The position numbers and the translations under genes are program-made. From assembly GCA_945883545.1 (NCBI GenBank), contig CAMCXT010000001.1, positions 1 to 64,000 on the forward strand: 64,000 nt of DNA, written 5' to 3'. Under the pieces are notes generated by a model, which saw nothing but the letters and a program-made list of their open reading frames with translations, had not been told where the DNA came from and did no database searches. The stretch's first letter is position 1. The number at the start of each line of letters is the position of its first letter. Positions 18,341 through 26,337 of this stretch are shown here, in pieces. Source of the DNA: Chitinophaga pinensis (lineage in GTDB: Bacteria > Bacteroidota > Bacteroidia > M30B66).

Positions 18341-19762
18341 ATGTACAAATCACTGGCGGAAACCCGCTCAGCTATTGAATCGGGAGAAACAACCATTGAA
18401 GGTCTTACCCGTTATTACCTCCAGCAAATTGCCGACAAGTCATCACTGAATGCATTCCTTGAAGTTTTCCAACAGGATGCTTTGAATCAGGCAATAGCTG
18501 CCGACGAGAAGCGCAAACTAGGAAATCCAGGGAAGCTCAATGGTATGGTGATCGGCATTAAGGATGTGCTTTGTTACAAAGGGCATAAAGTGTCGTCCTC
18601 AAGCCGCATTTTGGAAGGATTCGAATCAATCTACACAGCTACAGCCGTTCAGCGTTTGATAGATGAAGATGCCGTGATCATTGGTCGCTTAAACTGCGAC
18701 GAATTTGCGATGGGCAGTTCGAATGAAAATTCAGCTTATGGTCCTGTTCACCATCATCTAGATCCAAACATGGTTCCCGGAGGATCTTCAGGAGGATCGG
18801 CAGTTGCAGTTGCGGCTGGTCTTTGTTTGGCAACTTTAGGAACCGACACTGGTGGATCTATCCGCCAACCAGCATCGTTGTGCGGAATTACAGGTTTAAA
18901 GCCAACTTATGGCACTGTTTCCCGCTGGGGATGTATCGCCTATGCATCATCATTCGATCAAATTGGTCCTATGGCCAACACTGTTGAAGATTGTGCAATT
19001 ATCTTGGAAGTAATTGCCGGGCCCGATGAGCATGATTCTACGATGATACAAAAGCCTTCACCAGCTTATTCGCAATTGCTAAAAAGCGAAGGGCCTGTGA
19101 AGATTGCATATTTCAAGCAATACATAGAAAGCGAAGGCTTAGATACTGAAATCAAAGCGTATGTTTTGCAATTAATTGAAAAGCTACGTGCAGCAGGGCA
19201 TACAGTTGAAGAATTGGAATTCCCATACTTGGATTATGTAATTCCTGCTTATTACGTGCTAACAACAGCCGAGGCTTCATCTAATCTTTCACGCTTTGAT
19301 GGAATTCATTACGGTTACCGCAGTAAAAACGCTACCGATTTAGAGTCGACTTACAAACTATCTCGAACAGAAGGTTTCGGGAAAGAAGTAAAGCGCAGAA
19401 TTATGTTGGGAACATTCGTTTTGAGTTCTGGATATTATGATGCGTATTACTCCAGAGCACAAAAAGTGAGACGAATGCTCCGTGATCACACGAACAACAT
19501 TCTGAATTCATACAGTTTCATTTTGATGCCATCAACTCCAGGAACAACTTTTCCTTTGGGTGGAAAATCTTCAGATCCGATTCAAATGTACCTTGAAGAC
19601 ATTTACACTGTTCAAGCGAATTTGTGCGGATTACCTGCCATTTCAATTCCAATGGGACAGCATTCAAACGGCTTTCCATTTGGTGTTCAGTTGGTTGGCG
19701 GCGCATCGAAAGATTCAGACATGCTTGCGTTTGCTGCAAGATTACAGAATGATTTTGTATAA
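18341..19762 (+). CDS. gatA: Aspartyl/glutamyl-tRNA(Asn/Gln) amidotransferase subunit A
   Basis: The protein has 473 residues. It is the amidase subunit that releases ammonia from glutamine for transamidation of Glu-tRNA(Gln) and/or Asp-tRNA(Asn). The amidase-signature catalytic triad is visible as K74 (IGIKDVL), S149 (PGGSSGGSA) and S173 (GTDTGGSIRQPA). The downstream ITGLKPTYGTVSRWG motif is also present. The ATG at 18341 is preferred over an upstream in-frame ATG at 18266, which would overlap tatA out of frame and has no family similarity. It lies 16 bp after tatA. gatB and gatC are not in this window. Confidence 0.94.
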   Translation: MYKSLAETRSAIESGETTIEGLTRYYLQQIADKSSLNAFLEVFQQDALNQAIAADEKRKLGNPGKLNGMVIGIKDVLCYKGHKVSSSSRILEGFESIYTATAVQRLIDEDAVIIGRLNCDEFAMGSSNENSAYGPVHHHLDPNMVPGGSSGGSAVAVAAGLCLATLGTDTGGSIRQPASLCGITGLKPTYGTVSRWGCIAYASSFDQIGPMANTVEDCAIILEVIAGPDEHDSTMIQKPSPAYSQLLKSEGPVKIAYFKQYIESEGLDTEIKAYVLQLIEKLRAAGHTVEELEFPYLDYVIPAYYVLTTAEASSNLSRFDGIHYGYRSKNATDLESTYKLSRTEGFGKEVKRRIMLGTFVLSSGYYDAYYSRAQKVRRMLRDHTNNILNSYSFILMPSTPGTTFPLGGKSSDPIQMYLEDIYTVQANLCGLPAISIPMGQHSNGFPFGVQLVGGASKDSDMLAFAARLQNDFV

Positions 19763-19837
19763 CCTTTGAGCCAATTACGAGCGTATACTTTGTCAACAAA
19801 CCTGTGTTGAATTTGGCTTCATTGGGGATTTATCGTA

Positions 19838-19868
19838 TTGAAAAATCCTGTAGGTTTGAAAAATCCTG
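19838..19868. repeat. 13-bp direct repeat upstream of lytic transglycosylase
   Basis: TTGAAAAATCCTG occurs at 19838-19850 and again at 19856-19868 (18-bp period), about 65 bp before the next start codon. It could be a regulator site; nothing proves it. Confidence 0.45.
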
Positions 19869-19932
19869 AACGACGATCGATTCAGGTATTCATTTATAAT
19901 ACTACCGTTTAGGTTTTGACGTTCTTCTGCGA

Positions 19933-21507
19933 ATGAGATTGTTTGGATTGATCATTCTTTTGTGTTTGTCTGCAGGAAATTCCCTGGTAGGGCAGAAGCG
20001 CACATACACTTCTTCGCGAGATACAACTGTGAAGTTACTCAGCGATGACCCTATTGCTGCAGCGCTAGATTCACTGGCTTACCTAAAACTTTTCGAATCT
20101 ACACGTTTCGGATCGGAGTTTGGCAGAGCTACATCAATGGGCTTTTCGCCCGATTCTGTTCCAGTTTACGATGCTTCGGTAATCGCCGACCGCATTGCAA
20201 AGCTTGATGCACAGTCGCCATTTAAATTGATATATAACGACGAGGTTCGCGCCTATATTAATATGTATGCAGTTCGAAAGCGCAATCAAGTGTCGAGAAT
20301 GATTGGCTTATCAGAATTGTATTTTCCACTGTTTGAAGAAGCACTGGCTCGCCATAAAATGCCTCTTGAATTAAAGTATCTCGCCATTGTTGAATCAGCA
20401 TTGAATCCTGCTGCACGTTCAAGAGTTGGCGCACAAGGTCTTTGGCAATTCATGTACGGTACCGGAAAGCTTTTCAAGCTTGAAGTAAATAGCTATGTTG
20501 ACGAACGCTGCGATCCAATTAAATCGACCGAAGCGGCATGTTTGTACATGAAATATTTGTATTCTATTTACAAAGATTGGTCGTTGGTTTTAGCTGCCTA
20601 CAACAGCGGGCCAGGAAATGTGAATAAAGCCATTCGCCGTTCAGGAGGAAAAACCAATTACTGGGATCTTCGTCCATTTTTACCGAAAGAAACTGCTGGT
20701 TATGTGCCTGCTTTCATCGCTGCAACCTATGTGATGCACTATGCCAAAGAGCACAATCTTTACCCGATTATGCCGCGTGCTATTTTCAGTGAGATAGATA
20801 CTATTCATGTTCATAAGCGTTTGGCATTTTCACAAATTGCGAATGTGCTCGACATGCCAATCGAAGACATCGAATTTTTGAATCCTACATATTTGCTTGG
20901 TGTGATCCCAGAAATGGGGAATTATCAAGTGCTCACTTTGCCTAAGTCGAAGATTCCGACTTTCATCAACAATGAGCAAACGATCTACAGTTACCGCACG
21001 AAGGAAACAACACGCGATAGTTTGATGAACATCACCAAGGCGTTGCCGATGGCATCGAAAACGCACGTGGTGCGATCAGGTGAAAGTATCTCTGCGATTG
21101 CTAGAAAGTACGGAGTTACAGTGGCCGACTTGAAAAAGTGGAACAAACTGCCATCCAATAAGCTCAAGCGTGGGCAACGATTGAAAGTAACTGCGCCGTT
21201 CAAAGCGAAGGTTGATGAAATAACATCACAGTCAGGCAACACTTCGACAGAAACAACTTCGTCCGAATCAGGTCAAAGCAACAGTACAGGTGGTTCTAAT
21301 TCTGAAACAGCACCAACAGAACCTAAAACAACGCCCAAGCAAACTGCCACATCTGGAGCAAGTTTATACAAAGTAAAATCTGGCGATACCTTATGGAAGA
21401 TTGCAGTAAGCCATGGGATGACCTTAGAGGAAATTCGTAAGCTTAATGGATTTACTTCGCGCACCAAACTTCAAGTTGGGCAAAAGATTAAAGTGAAGAA
21501 GAAATAA
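19933..21507 (+). CDS. MltD-like membrane/periplasmic lytic transglycosylase with two LysM domains
   Basis: The protein has 524 residues with an N-terminal signal peptide (MRLFGLIILLCLSAGNSLVG). The SLT (goose-lysozyme-like) domain has the catalytic Glu at E154 (AIVESALNPAA), followed by GAQGLWQFM and AAYNSGPGNV, the three motifs of family 1 lytic transglycosylases. A Ser/Thr-rich linker separates two LysM peptidoglycan-binding modules at about 375-420 and 478-524 (each opening V/K-x-SG[ED]S/T). It cleaves peptidoglycan glycan strands during growth or assembly of wall-spanning machines. A terminator follows. Confidence 0.92.
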   Translation: MRLFGLIILLCLSAGNSLVGQKRTYTSSRDTTVKLLSDDPIAAALDSLAYLKLFESTRFGSEFGRATSMGFSPDSVPVYDASVIADRIAKLDAQSPFKLIYNDEVRAYINMYAVRKRNQVSRMIGLSELYFPLFEEALARHKMPLELKYLAIVESALNPAARSRVGAQGLWQFMYGTGKLFKLEVNSYVDERCDPIKSTEAACLYMKYLYSIYKDWSLVLAAYNSGPGNVNKAIRRSGGKTNYWDLRPFLPKETAGYVPAFIAATYVMHYAKEHNLYPIMPRAIFSEIDTIHVHKRLAFSQIANVLDMPIEDIEFLNPTYLLGVIPEMGNYQVLTLPKSKIPTFINNEQTIYSYRTKETTRDSLMNITKALPMASKTHVVRSGESISAIARKYGVTVADLKKWNKLPSNKLKRGQRLKVTAPFKAKVDEITSQSGNTSTETTSSESGQSNSTGGSNSETAPTEPKTTPKQTATSGASLYKVKSGDTLWKIAVSHGMTLEEIRKLNGFTSRTKLQVGQKIKVKKK

Positions 21508-21527
21508 GGTTCTAATTAGAACGATGT

Positions 21528-21569
21528 AAAAAAGCGCTAAGCATTTATGTTTAGCGCTTTTTGTTTTTC
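21528..21569 (+). terminator. Rho-independent terminator
   Basis: AAAGCGCTAA and TTAGCGCTTT pair perfectly around a 10-nt loop and are followed by TTGTTTTT. It lies 21 bp after the lytic transglycosylase stop. Confidence 0.9.
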
Positions 21570-21595
21570 TATAAATCACATGGTACTAGACCAAA

Positions 21596-21628
21596 CAAAA
21601 AAAGCCGTCCCGATGAAGGACAGCTTAA
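21596..21628 (-). terminator. Rho-independent terminator of rplU-rpmA
   Basis: On the minus strand AGCTGTCC pairs with GGACGGCT (one wobble) around a short loop, followed by a run of seven T. It lies 20 bp after the rpmA stop. Confidence 0.85.
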
Positions 21629-21648
21629 TTAATTTTTGTTAGAATGTA

Positions 21649-21912
21649 TTATTCTCCTGCGATAGGATCAACCGATACAAAAGAACGGTTATCGCTACGG
21701 CGTTTGAATTGAACAATCCCGTCAGTAAGTGCAAACAGGGTATGGTCTTTACCAATACCTACGTTTGAACCTGCATGGTGACGTGTTCCGCGCTGACGAA
21801 CGATGATGTTACCAGCAATGGCAACCTGTCCGCCGAAAATTTTCACGCCGAGGCGTTTGCTATGGGACTCACGGCCGTTCTTAGAACTACCAACCCCTTT
21901 TTTGTGTGCCAT
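21649..21912 (-). CDS. rpmA: 50S ribosomal protein L27
   Basis: The protein has 87 residues. The family motif [21 protein letters not shown] sits at the N-terminus, followed by [15 protein letters not shown] and [13 protein letters not shown]27 lies at the peptidyl transferase centre of the large subunit. It sits 12 bp downstream of rplU, the usual L21-L27 operon. Confidence 0.97.
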   Translation of the reverse strand: MAHKKGVGSSKNGRESHSKRLGVKIFGGQVAIAGNIIVRQRGTRHHAGSNVGIGKDHTLFALTDGIVQFKRRSDNRSFVSVDPIAGE

Positions 21913-21924
21913 GGTTCTGTTCGA

Positions 21925-22236
21925 TTAAGCGTTGATACCTTCAATGACGATTTTGGAAAACTGTTGGCGGTGACCATTTGATTTTTGGTACCCCTTACGT
22001 CTTTTTTTCTTGAAAACGATGACTTTGTCACCCTTCAGATGGCTGAGCACTTTCGCACTCACCGATGCACCGCTTACGGTGGGAGCTCCGACCGTCACAC
22101 TTCCGTTTTTTTCAATGAGAAGAACAGTATCGAACTTCACATTTTCGCCTTCGTTATTAGCTAGGCGATGAACGAAAATAGTCTGGTCTTTCTCCACTTT
22201 GAACTGCTGACCTGCGATATCTACAATTGCGTACAT
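21925..22236 (-). CDS. rplU: 50S ribosomal protein L21
   Basis: The protein has 103 residues. The correct start is the ATG at 22236 ([17 protein letters not shown]), the universal L21 N-terminus. An upstream extension of 24 residues would run into the promoter. The C-terminal [15 protein letters not shown] region binds 23S rRNA. First gene of the rplU-rpmA operon. A 42-nt leader follows the promoter box. Confidence 0.97.
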   Translation of the reverse strand: MYAIVDIAGQQFKVEKDQTIFVHRLANNEGENVKFDTVLLIEKNGSVTVGAPTVSGASVSAKVLSHLKGDKVIVFKKKRRKGYQKSNGHRQQFSKIVIEGINA

Positions 22237-22278
22237 AGTATTGAAAGATTGAATTAACCTTTTACTTGAAAAGGGTTG

Positions 22279-22309
22279 CAAAAGTAGTGATTCGATTTTA
22301 ATCTCCAAA
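22279..22309 (-). promoter_or_regulatory. Promoter of the rplU-rpmA operon
   Basis: On the minus strand TTTG (22306-22309), a 19-nt spacer and TACTTTTG (22279-22286) form a perfect match to the Bacteroidota consensus TTTG-n19-TAnnTTTG. The L21 start is 42 nt downstream. Confidence 0.8.
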
Positions 22310-22437
22310 GCTTTTCAACAATTATTGTTAAGAAACTTAGTTTGTCTTTCAAAGGCATCTTAGCGACAAGAGAGATTTATTGTATTTGAGTGCGCTCTAA
22401 GGATGAAGTAATTTTATAAAACTAAAACGAAGAAACC

Positions 22438-23124
22438 ATGAAACAGTTAATCATCAGTATATGCATTTGCGCATTCAGCGGAATGCTTCAAGCCCAAAAT
22501 GGAGGTTCACTTATGGGAGTAATTACCGACTCTACCAACAACGAACCCATTCCTATTGCAGTTGTAAAAGTAACTGGAGGAACGATAAACACAGGAGCAA
22601 TTGCAGATATGAATGGCGCCTATTCAATCAAAGGAATTCCAGCTGGCGAATACAAAGTGGAGATCAGTCATTTAAGTTACCAAAAAACAACCATCAACAA
22701 CGTTGTAATTTCTAATGGAAGCATCACCTTCTTGAACAAACAACTTGGGAATACAAGCCTCAAACCTATCGAGATTGTTTGGGACCAAGAAAAGGAAGAT
22801 CTACTTGGAAAGGGAACTCCTCCAACCATGACGAGAATTACAGCTGAAGAACTTCTTGAAAATGCCAATCCACGCGGTGTTATCGGGAGTATCGTAACCA
22901 GCGTCCCGAAGGCTTTTCAAACCAATGAACGCGCAGGAATTAATTTTTCAGGTTCAAGAACAGATGCCACACAATATTATATAGATGGAATTAAGGTGAT
23001 TGGTGAGCCTCAAATTCCACAATCAGGAATTGAAGAAATGGTCGTGATTACGGGCGGAGTGCCAGCACAGTATGGGGATACAACAAGTGGTGTAGTTCTA
23101 ATCACGACCAAAACTTATAGATAA
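22438..23124 (+). CDS. Stand-alone carboxypeptidase-regulatory/TonB-plug protein without barrel
   Basis: The protein has 228 residues. A signal peptide covers about 1-19 (MKQLIISICICAFSGMLQAQ). A carboxypeptidase-regulatory-like beta-sandwich follows at about 24-105 (GVITDSTNNEPIPIAVV, ADMNGAYSIKGIPAGEYKVEI). A TonB-dependent receptor plug domain fills about 135-228 (MTRITAEELLENANP, the YYIDGIKVIG strand, ITGGVPAQYGDTTSGVVLITTK). It stops exactly where a plug ends and a barrel would begin. Only 190 bp and a terminator follow before the next gene, so it is not a frameshifted receptor. It may gate or assist another outer-membrane protein; the function is unknown. Confidence 0.85.
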   Translation: MKQLIISICICAFSGMLQAQNGGSLMGVITDSTNNEPIPIAVVKVTGGTINTGAIADMNGAYSIKGIPAGEYKVEISHLSYQKTTINNVVISNGSITFLNKQLGNTSLKPIEIVWDQEKEDLLGKGTPPTMTRITAEELLENANPRGVIGSIVTSVPKAFQTNERAGINFSGSRTDATQYYIDGIKVIGEPQIPQSGIEEMVVITGGVPAQYGDTTSGVVLITTKTYR

Positions 23125-23163
23125 TCAAAGCAATTGGTTTGGTTTTTTGGTGTTGGGGATAAC

Positions 23164-23198
23164 ACCGGAGGAGGGGTTTGATTTCAAAAACCTCCGGT
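23164..23198 (+). other. Hairpin preceding terminator
   Basis: ACCGGAGG (23164-23171) and CCTCCGGT (23191-23198) pair perfectly over 8 bp around a 19-nt loop, five bases before the terminator stem. Both hairpins share the CCGGAG core, so alternative pairings are possible. Confidence 0.6.
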
Positions 23199-23202
23199 AA
23201 CG

Positions 23203-23237
23203 ACTCCGGGCAGAAATGTCCGGAGTTTCTTTTTTTA
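23203..23237 (+). terminator. Rho-independent terminator of the plug-protein gene
   Basis: ACTCCGG (23203-23209) pairs with CCGGAGT (23220-23226), followed by TTCTTTTTTT. Confidence 0.88.
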
Positions 23238-23300
23238 TCTCATTGAAACAAGGCAAGAAAAAGTGCGTTTAGAAAGCGATGTTTTCATCTGCTAACCGCG

Positions 23301-23308
23301 TATCTTCG
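23301..23308 (+). promoter_or_regulatory. -7 promoter box of the TPR gene
   Basis: TATCTTCG (one change from TAnnTTTG) ends 5 nt before the ATG. Confidence 0.45.
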
Positions 23309-23313
23309 CTCCG

Positions 23314-25176
23314 ATGCTGAATAGAATACTGCTTTTCTGTGTGCTTGCTTTCTTAGGAATGCCTGTTGCGTTTACTCAACCAGGATCTGAAGGAGAACAA
23401 TCGCCCATGCCATCTACCGAAGAACAACTGGCAGGGCAGTTTTACAACAATGGCGAATGGTTGAAAGCAGTTGCTGCATATGAAGAACTATACGACAAAA
23501 AGCCCGTCAATTTTTATTATACCCAACTACTCAACTGCTATATAAATCTCAAAGATTTTAAGCAAGCCGAGAAATTGGTATCCCGTCAAGCCAAGCGAAA
23601 TGCCCGCCAACCAGCCTATCAAGTTGACCTTGGATATGTTTATGCCCAAAGTGGGGAAGATGACGATGCCCGCAAACAATATGAAAAAGCGCTGAAGCAA
23701 CTCGATATTTCCGACGATATCATGGTGAAAGATTTAGCCAATGCCTTTGAAGGTCGCGGACAAACAGAGTTTGCAGTGAAAGCATATCTCGCCGCTCGGA
23801 AATCGCCAGCGCGCATTTACCAATTCAATCTTGAGCTTGCTCGACTCTACGACAAACGTGGAGAAACCGACAAAGTAGTTGTGGAGTACCTCGAACTCAT
23901 CAATACACAAGGCTATGAGTTTATCGAGCAAATTCAACAGAATCTCCAAGACATTATTGCCTCCGATTTGGATGGCAAAAAAGGCGAGCTCATCAAGGAG
24001 CAGTTGCTAAAGGAAATTCAGAAAAATCCGTCCAATCTGGCATTTTCTGATATTTTGATTTGGTTCTTCATCCAGAAAAAGGATTTTGAGTCAGCGTTTA
24101 TCCAATCGAAAGCAATCGACAAACGCCTGAAGGAAAACGGCAATCGAATCATGGATTTAGCCAGACTTGCCATGAGCAACGATTTTTTCGACACTGGAAA
24201 AAAAGCTTATCAATATGTAATCGACAAAGGGCAAATCACAGAAATGTACTTCTATGCCCGAAAAGAACTTGCTGTTGCGTTGTATCGGAAGCTCACACAG
24301 GCTGGAAGTTACACCCAAGTCGAGCTCACAGAACTTCACAACTTGCTTACAAGCACTTATTCAGAATTGGGGCCCAACGAAAACTCATCGCATGTTGGAA
24401 TTCGCAAAGCACATCTAGAGGCATTTTATATGAATCGCCCCGATGATGGTTTGAAGGTTCTCGATGAATTGAGCACTCCTCAAGCGGGCCTTGAACAAAG
24501 AACTGCCAACGAAGTGAAACTTGAAATGGCCGACATACAACTCTTGAAAGGAGAAGTGTGGGAATCTACTTTGTTGTATTCGCAAGTCGAAAAGGCAATG
24601 CGTGGCGATACTTTGGGCCAAGAAGCGAAATTCCGAAATTCACGTTTGGCTTATTACAATGGAGAATTCGATTGGGCGAAGGCACAGTTAGACGTACTGA
24701 AGGCTGCAACATCGAAGCTTATTGCAAACGATGCATTGGAGCTTAGCCTACTCATTGGCGACAATTTGAATTTTGACTCTACAGGAGAGGCTCTGCGCAT
24801 GTTTTCTAGAGCAGATCTGGCTTTCTTCCAGAATCAAGTTTCTGATGCACTCGCAACACTCGATTCTTTAGAAACAGCATTTCCGGAAAGCACCTTAGGC
24901 GACGATCTGCTTTTCAGACGTGCAAAAATTTATCTCCGCCAAGGAAAAACAACAGAGGCAATAGATCAGCTCGATAAGTTATTGGCAGCATACAAAAAAG
25001 ATATTCTGGCAGACAATGCCCTTTTTATGTTGGCAGGTATTTTCGACTACCAGAAAAATGACGTACCCAAAGCCATGGAGCTTTACAAAGAATTGTTGAC
25101 CGATTTCCCGGGATCCCTTTATGTGGTAGAAGCCAGAAAAAGATTCAGAACCCTTCGCGGGGATTTGGTTCAGTAA
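23314..25176 (+). CDS. Secreted/periplasmic tetratricopeptide-repeat protein
   Basis: The protein has 620 residues with a signal peptide (MLNRILLFCVLAFLGMPVAF). The rest is nearly all helical TPR hairpins, clearest at about 36-70 (AGQFYNNGEWLKAVAAYEELYDKK), 95-125 (VDLGYVYAQSGEDDDARKQYEKAL), and the C-terminus (FRRAKIYLRQGKTTEAIDQLDKLL and LFMLAGIFDYQKNDVPKAMELYKELL). No cysteine lipobox is seen, so it is probably periplasmic. TPR proteins of this type act as scaffolds; the partner is unknown. Its neighbours give no clear hint. Confidence 0.85.
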   Translation: MLNRILLFCVLAFLGMPVAFTQPGSEGEQSPMPSTEEQLAGQFYNNGEWLKAVAAYEELYDKKPVNFYYTQLLNCYINLKDFKQAEKLVSRQAKRNARQPAYQVDLGYVYAQSGEDDDARKQYEKALKQLDISDDIMVKDLANAFEGRGQTEFAVKAYLAARKSPARIYQFNLELARLYDKRGETDKVVVEYLELINTQGYEFIEQIQQNLQDIIASDLDGKKGELIKEQLLKEIQKNPSNLAFSDILIWFFIQKKDFESAFIQSKAIDKRLKENGNRIMDLARLAMSNDFFDTGKKAYQYVIDKGQITEMYFYARKELAVALYRKLTQAGSYTQVELTELHNLLTSTYSELGPNENSSHVGIRKAHLEAFYMNRPDDGLKVLDELSTPQAGLEQRTANEVKLEMADIQLLKGEVWESTLLYSQVEKAMRGDTLGQEAKFRNSRLAYYNGEFDWAKAQLDVLKAATSKLIANDALELSLLIGDNLNFDSTGEALRMFSRADLAFFQNQVSDALATLDSLETAFPESTLGDDLLFRRAKIYLRQGKTTEAIDQLDKLLAAYKKDILADNALFMLAGIFDYQKNDVPKAMELYKELLTDFPGSLYVVEARKRFRTLRGDLVQ

Positions 25177-25240
25177 GCCTGATGGTTTGCTGCTTCCCAC
25201 TTAAGTAAAACGACAATGATCATAGAGCCTTGGGCTTGCC

Positions 25241-25248
25241 TATCTTTG
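25241..25248 (+). promoter_or_regulatory. -7 promoter box of the DUF4286-rsmA operon
   Basis: TATCTTTG is an exact TAnnTTTG match ending 4 nt before the ATG at 25253. Confidence 0.6.
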
Positions 25249-25252
25249 AAGC

Positions 25253-25555
25253 ATGATTTTATATAACGTCACGGTCAACATCGACCCTGCTGTGCACGAC
25301 GATTGGGTGCAATGGATGAAAACCAAGCACATTCCTGATGTATTGTCTACAGGCATGTTCACTGACAATCGATTTCTCCGGGTGCTGAATACCGAAGAAG
25401 GTGAAGGATTTACTTATTCGGTTCAATACACTGCACCAACAATGGAACATTACGAGCGCTATCGTGCCGAATTTGCATCCGCACTTCAAGCAGAACACAC
25501 TGCTCGATACCGCGATCGTTTTGTGGCTTTCAGAACATTGCTGGAATGGGCCTAA
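25253..25555 (+). CDS. DUF4286 family protein
   Basis: The protein has 100 residues. The pattern MILYNVTVNIDPAVHDDW, followed by MKTKHIPDVLSTGMF and EEGEGFTYSVQY, is the DUF4286 family, a small ferredoxin-like (dimeric alpha-beta barrel) domain almost restricted to Bacteroidota and regularly found next to rsmA. It has no known function. The last 10 bp overlap the rsmA start, so the two are translationally coupled. Confidence 0.9.
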   Translation: MILYNVTVNIDPAVHDDWVQWMKTKHIPDVLSTGMFTDNRFLRVLNTEEGEGFTYSVQYTAPTMEHYERYRAEFASALQAEHTARYRDRFVAFRTLLEWA

Positions 25556-26337
25556 ACAATCAACACCAAAATCAGGTAAAAGCCAAGAAACAACTTGGTC
25601 AGCACTTTCTTACCGATTTAAATATCGCCTCCAATATTGCTGATGCTTTAAGGGTTGAAGAAGGAAGAAAAGTGATCGAAGTTGGGCCTGGAATGGGCGT
25701 GTTAACGCAATTTCTGCTCAAGAAGCCGTTCGATTTACAAGTGGCTGAAATCGATCGAGAATCTGTGGCATACTTGGAAAAAAACTTCCCAGATTTGAAA
25801 GACCGCATTCTTCCGGGCGACTTTTTAAGGATGGATCTCAGCCGCTACCTCAATGAAGACGGTGCGGTGATTGGAAACTTCCCATACAATATTTCCTCTC
25901 AGATTTTGTTCCAATGCCTCGACTTCCGTCCTTTCGTGAGTGAGGTTTGCGGAATGTTTCAGAAGGAAGTGGCAGAGCGAATTGCTTCCAAACATGGCAA
26001 TAAGGTTTATGGAATTCTCAGCGTTGTGATGCAAACGTATTACGACATCGAATATCTGTTTACTGTGCATGAACACGTTTTCAATCCACCGCCAAAGGTG
26101 AAATCTGCTGTAATTATCCTCCGAAGGAAAGACAATGTGCAACTCCCTGTTTCGGACAAGTTTTTATTGCAAGTAGTTAAGCTCGCGTTTAATCAACGCA
26201 GGAAAACGCTACGTAATGCACTGAAACCAATGCTTCCCGGCGACGGAACCGAAGAAAAGTGGCTTCACCTCCGTGCTGAACAACTTTCAGTTCCTGAATT
26301 TGCAGAACTTGCATCAGCCCTTTGTAAAACCAAATGA
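25546..26337 (+). CDS. rsmA: 16S rRNA (adenine(1518)-N(6)/adenine(1519)-N(6))-dimethyltransferase
   Basis: The protein has 263 residues. It is the RsmA/KsgA methyltransferase, which dimethylates two adjacent adenines in helix 45 of 16S rRNA late in 30S assembly. KKQLGQHFLTD near the N-terminus, the SAM-binding VIEVGPGMGVLT and the catalytic NFPYNISS (family NLPYNI[ST]T) are all present. The C-terminal helical domain (LAFNQRRKTLRNAL) binds rRNA. It overlaps DUF4286 upstream by 10 bp and the histidine kinase downstream by 4 bp. Confidence 0.96.
   Translation: MGLNNQHQNQVKAKKQLGQHFLTDLNIASNIADALRVEEGRKVIEVGPGMGVLTQFLLKKPFDLQVAEIDRESVAYLEKNFPDLKDRILPGDFLRMDLSRYLNEDGAVIGNFPYNISSQILFQCLDFRPFVSEVCGMFQKEVAERIASKHGNKVYGILSVVMQTYYDIEYLFTVHEHVFNPPPKVKSAVIILRRKDNVQLPVSDKFLLQVVKLAFNQRRKTLRNALKPMLPGDGTEEKWLHLRAEQLSVPEFAELASALCKTK

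Noticed and set aside
22438-23124. Frameshifted pseudogene of a TonB-dependent receptor
   Set aside because: No barrel-like coding sequence remains in any frame downstream; a terminator and the next gene follow within 190 bp.
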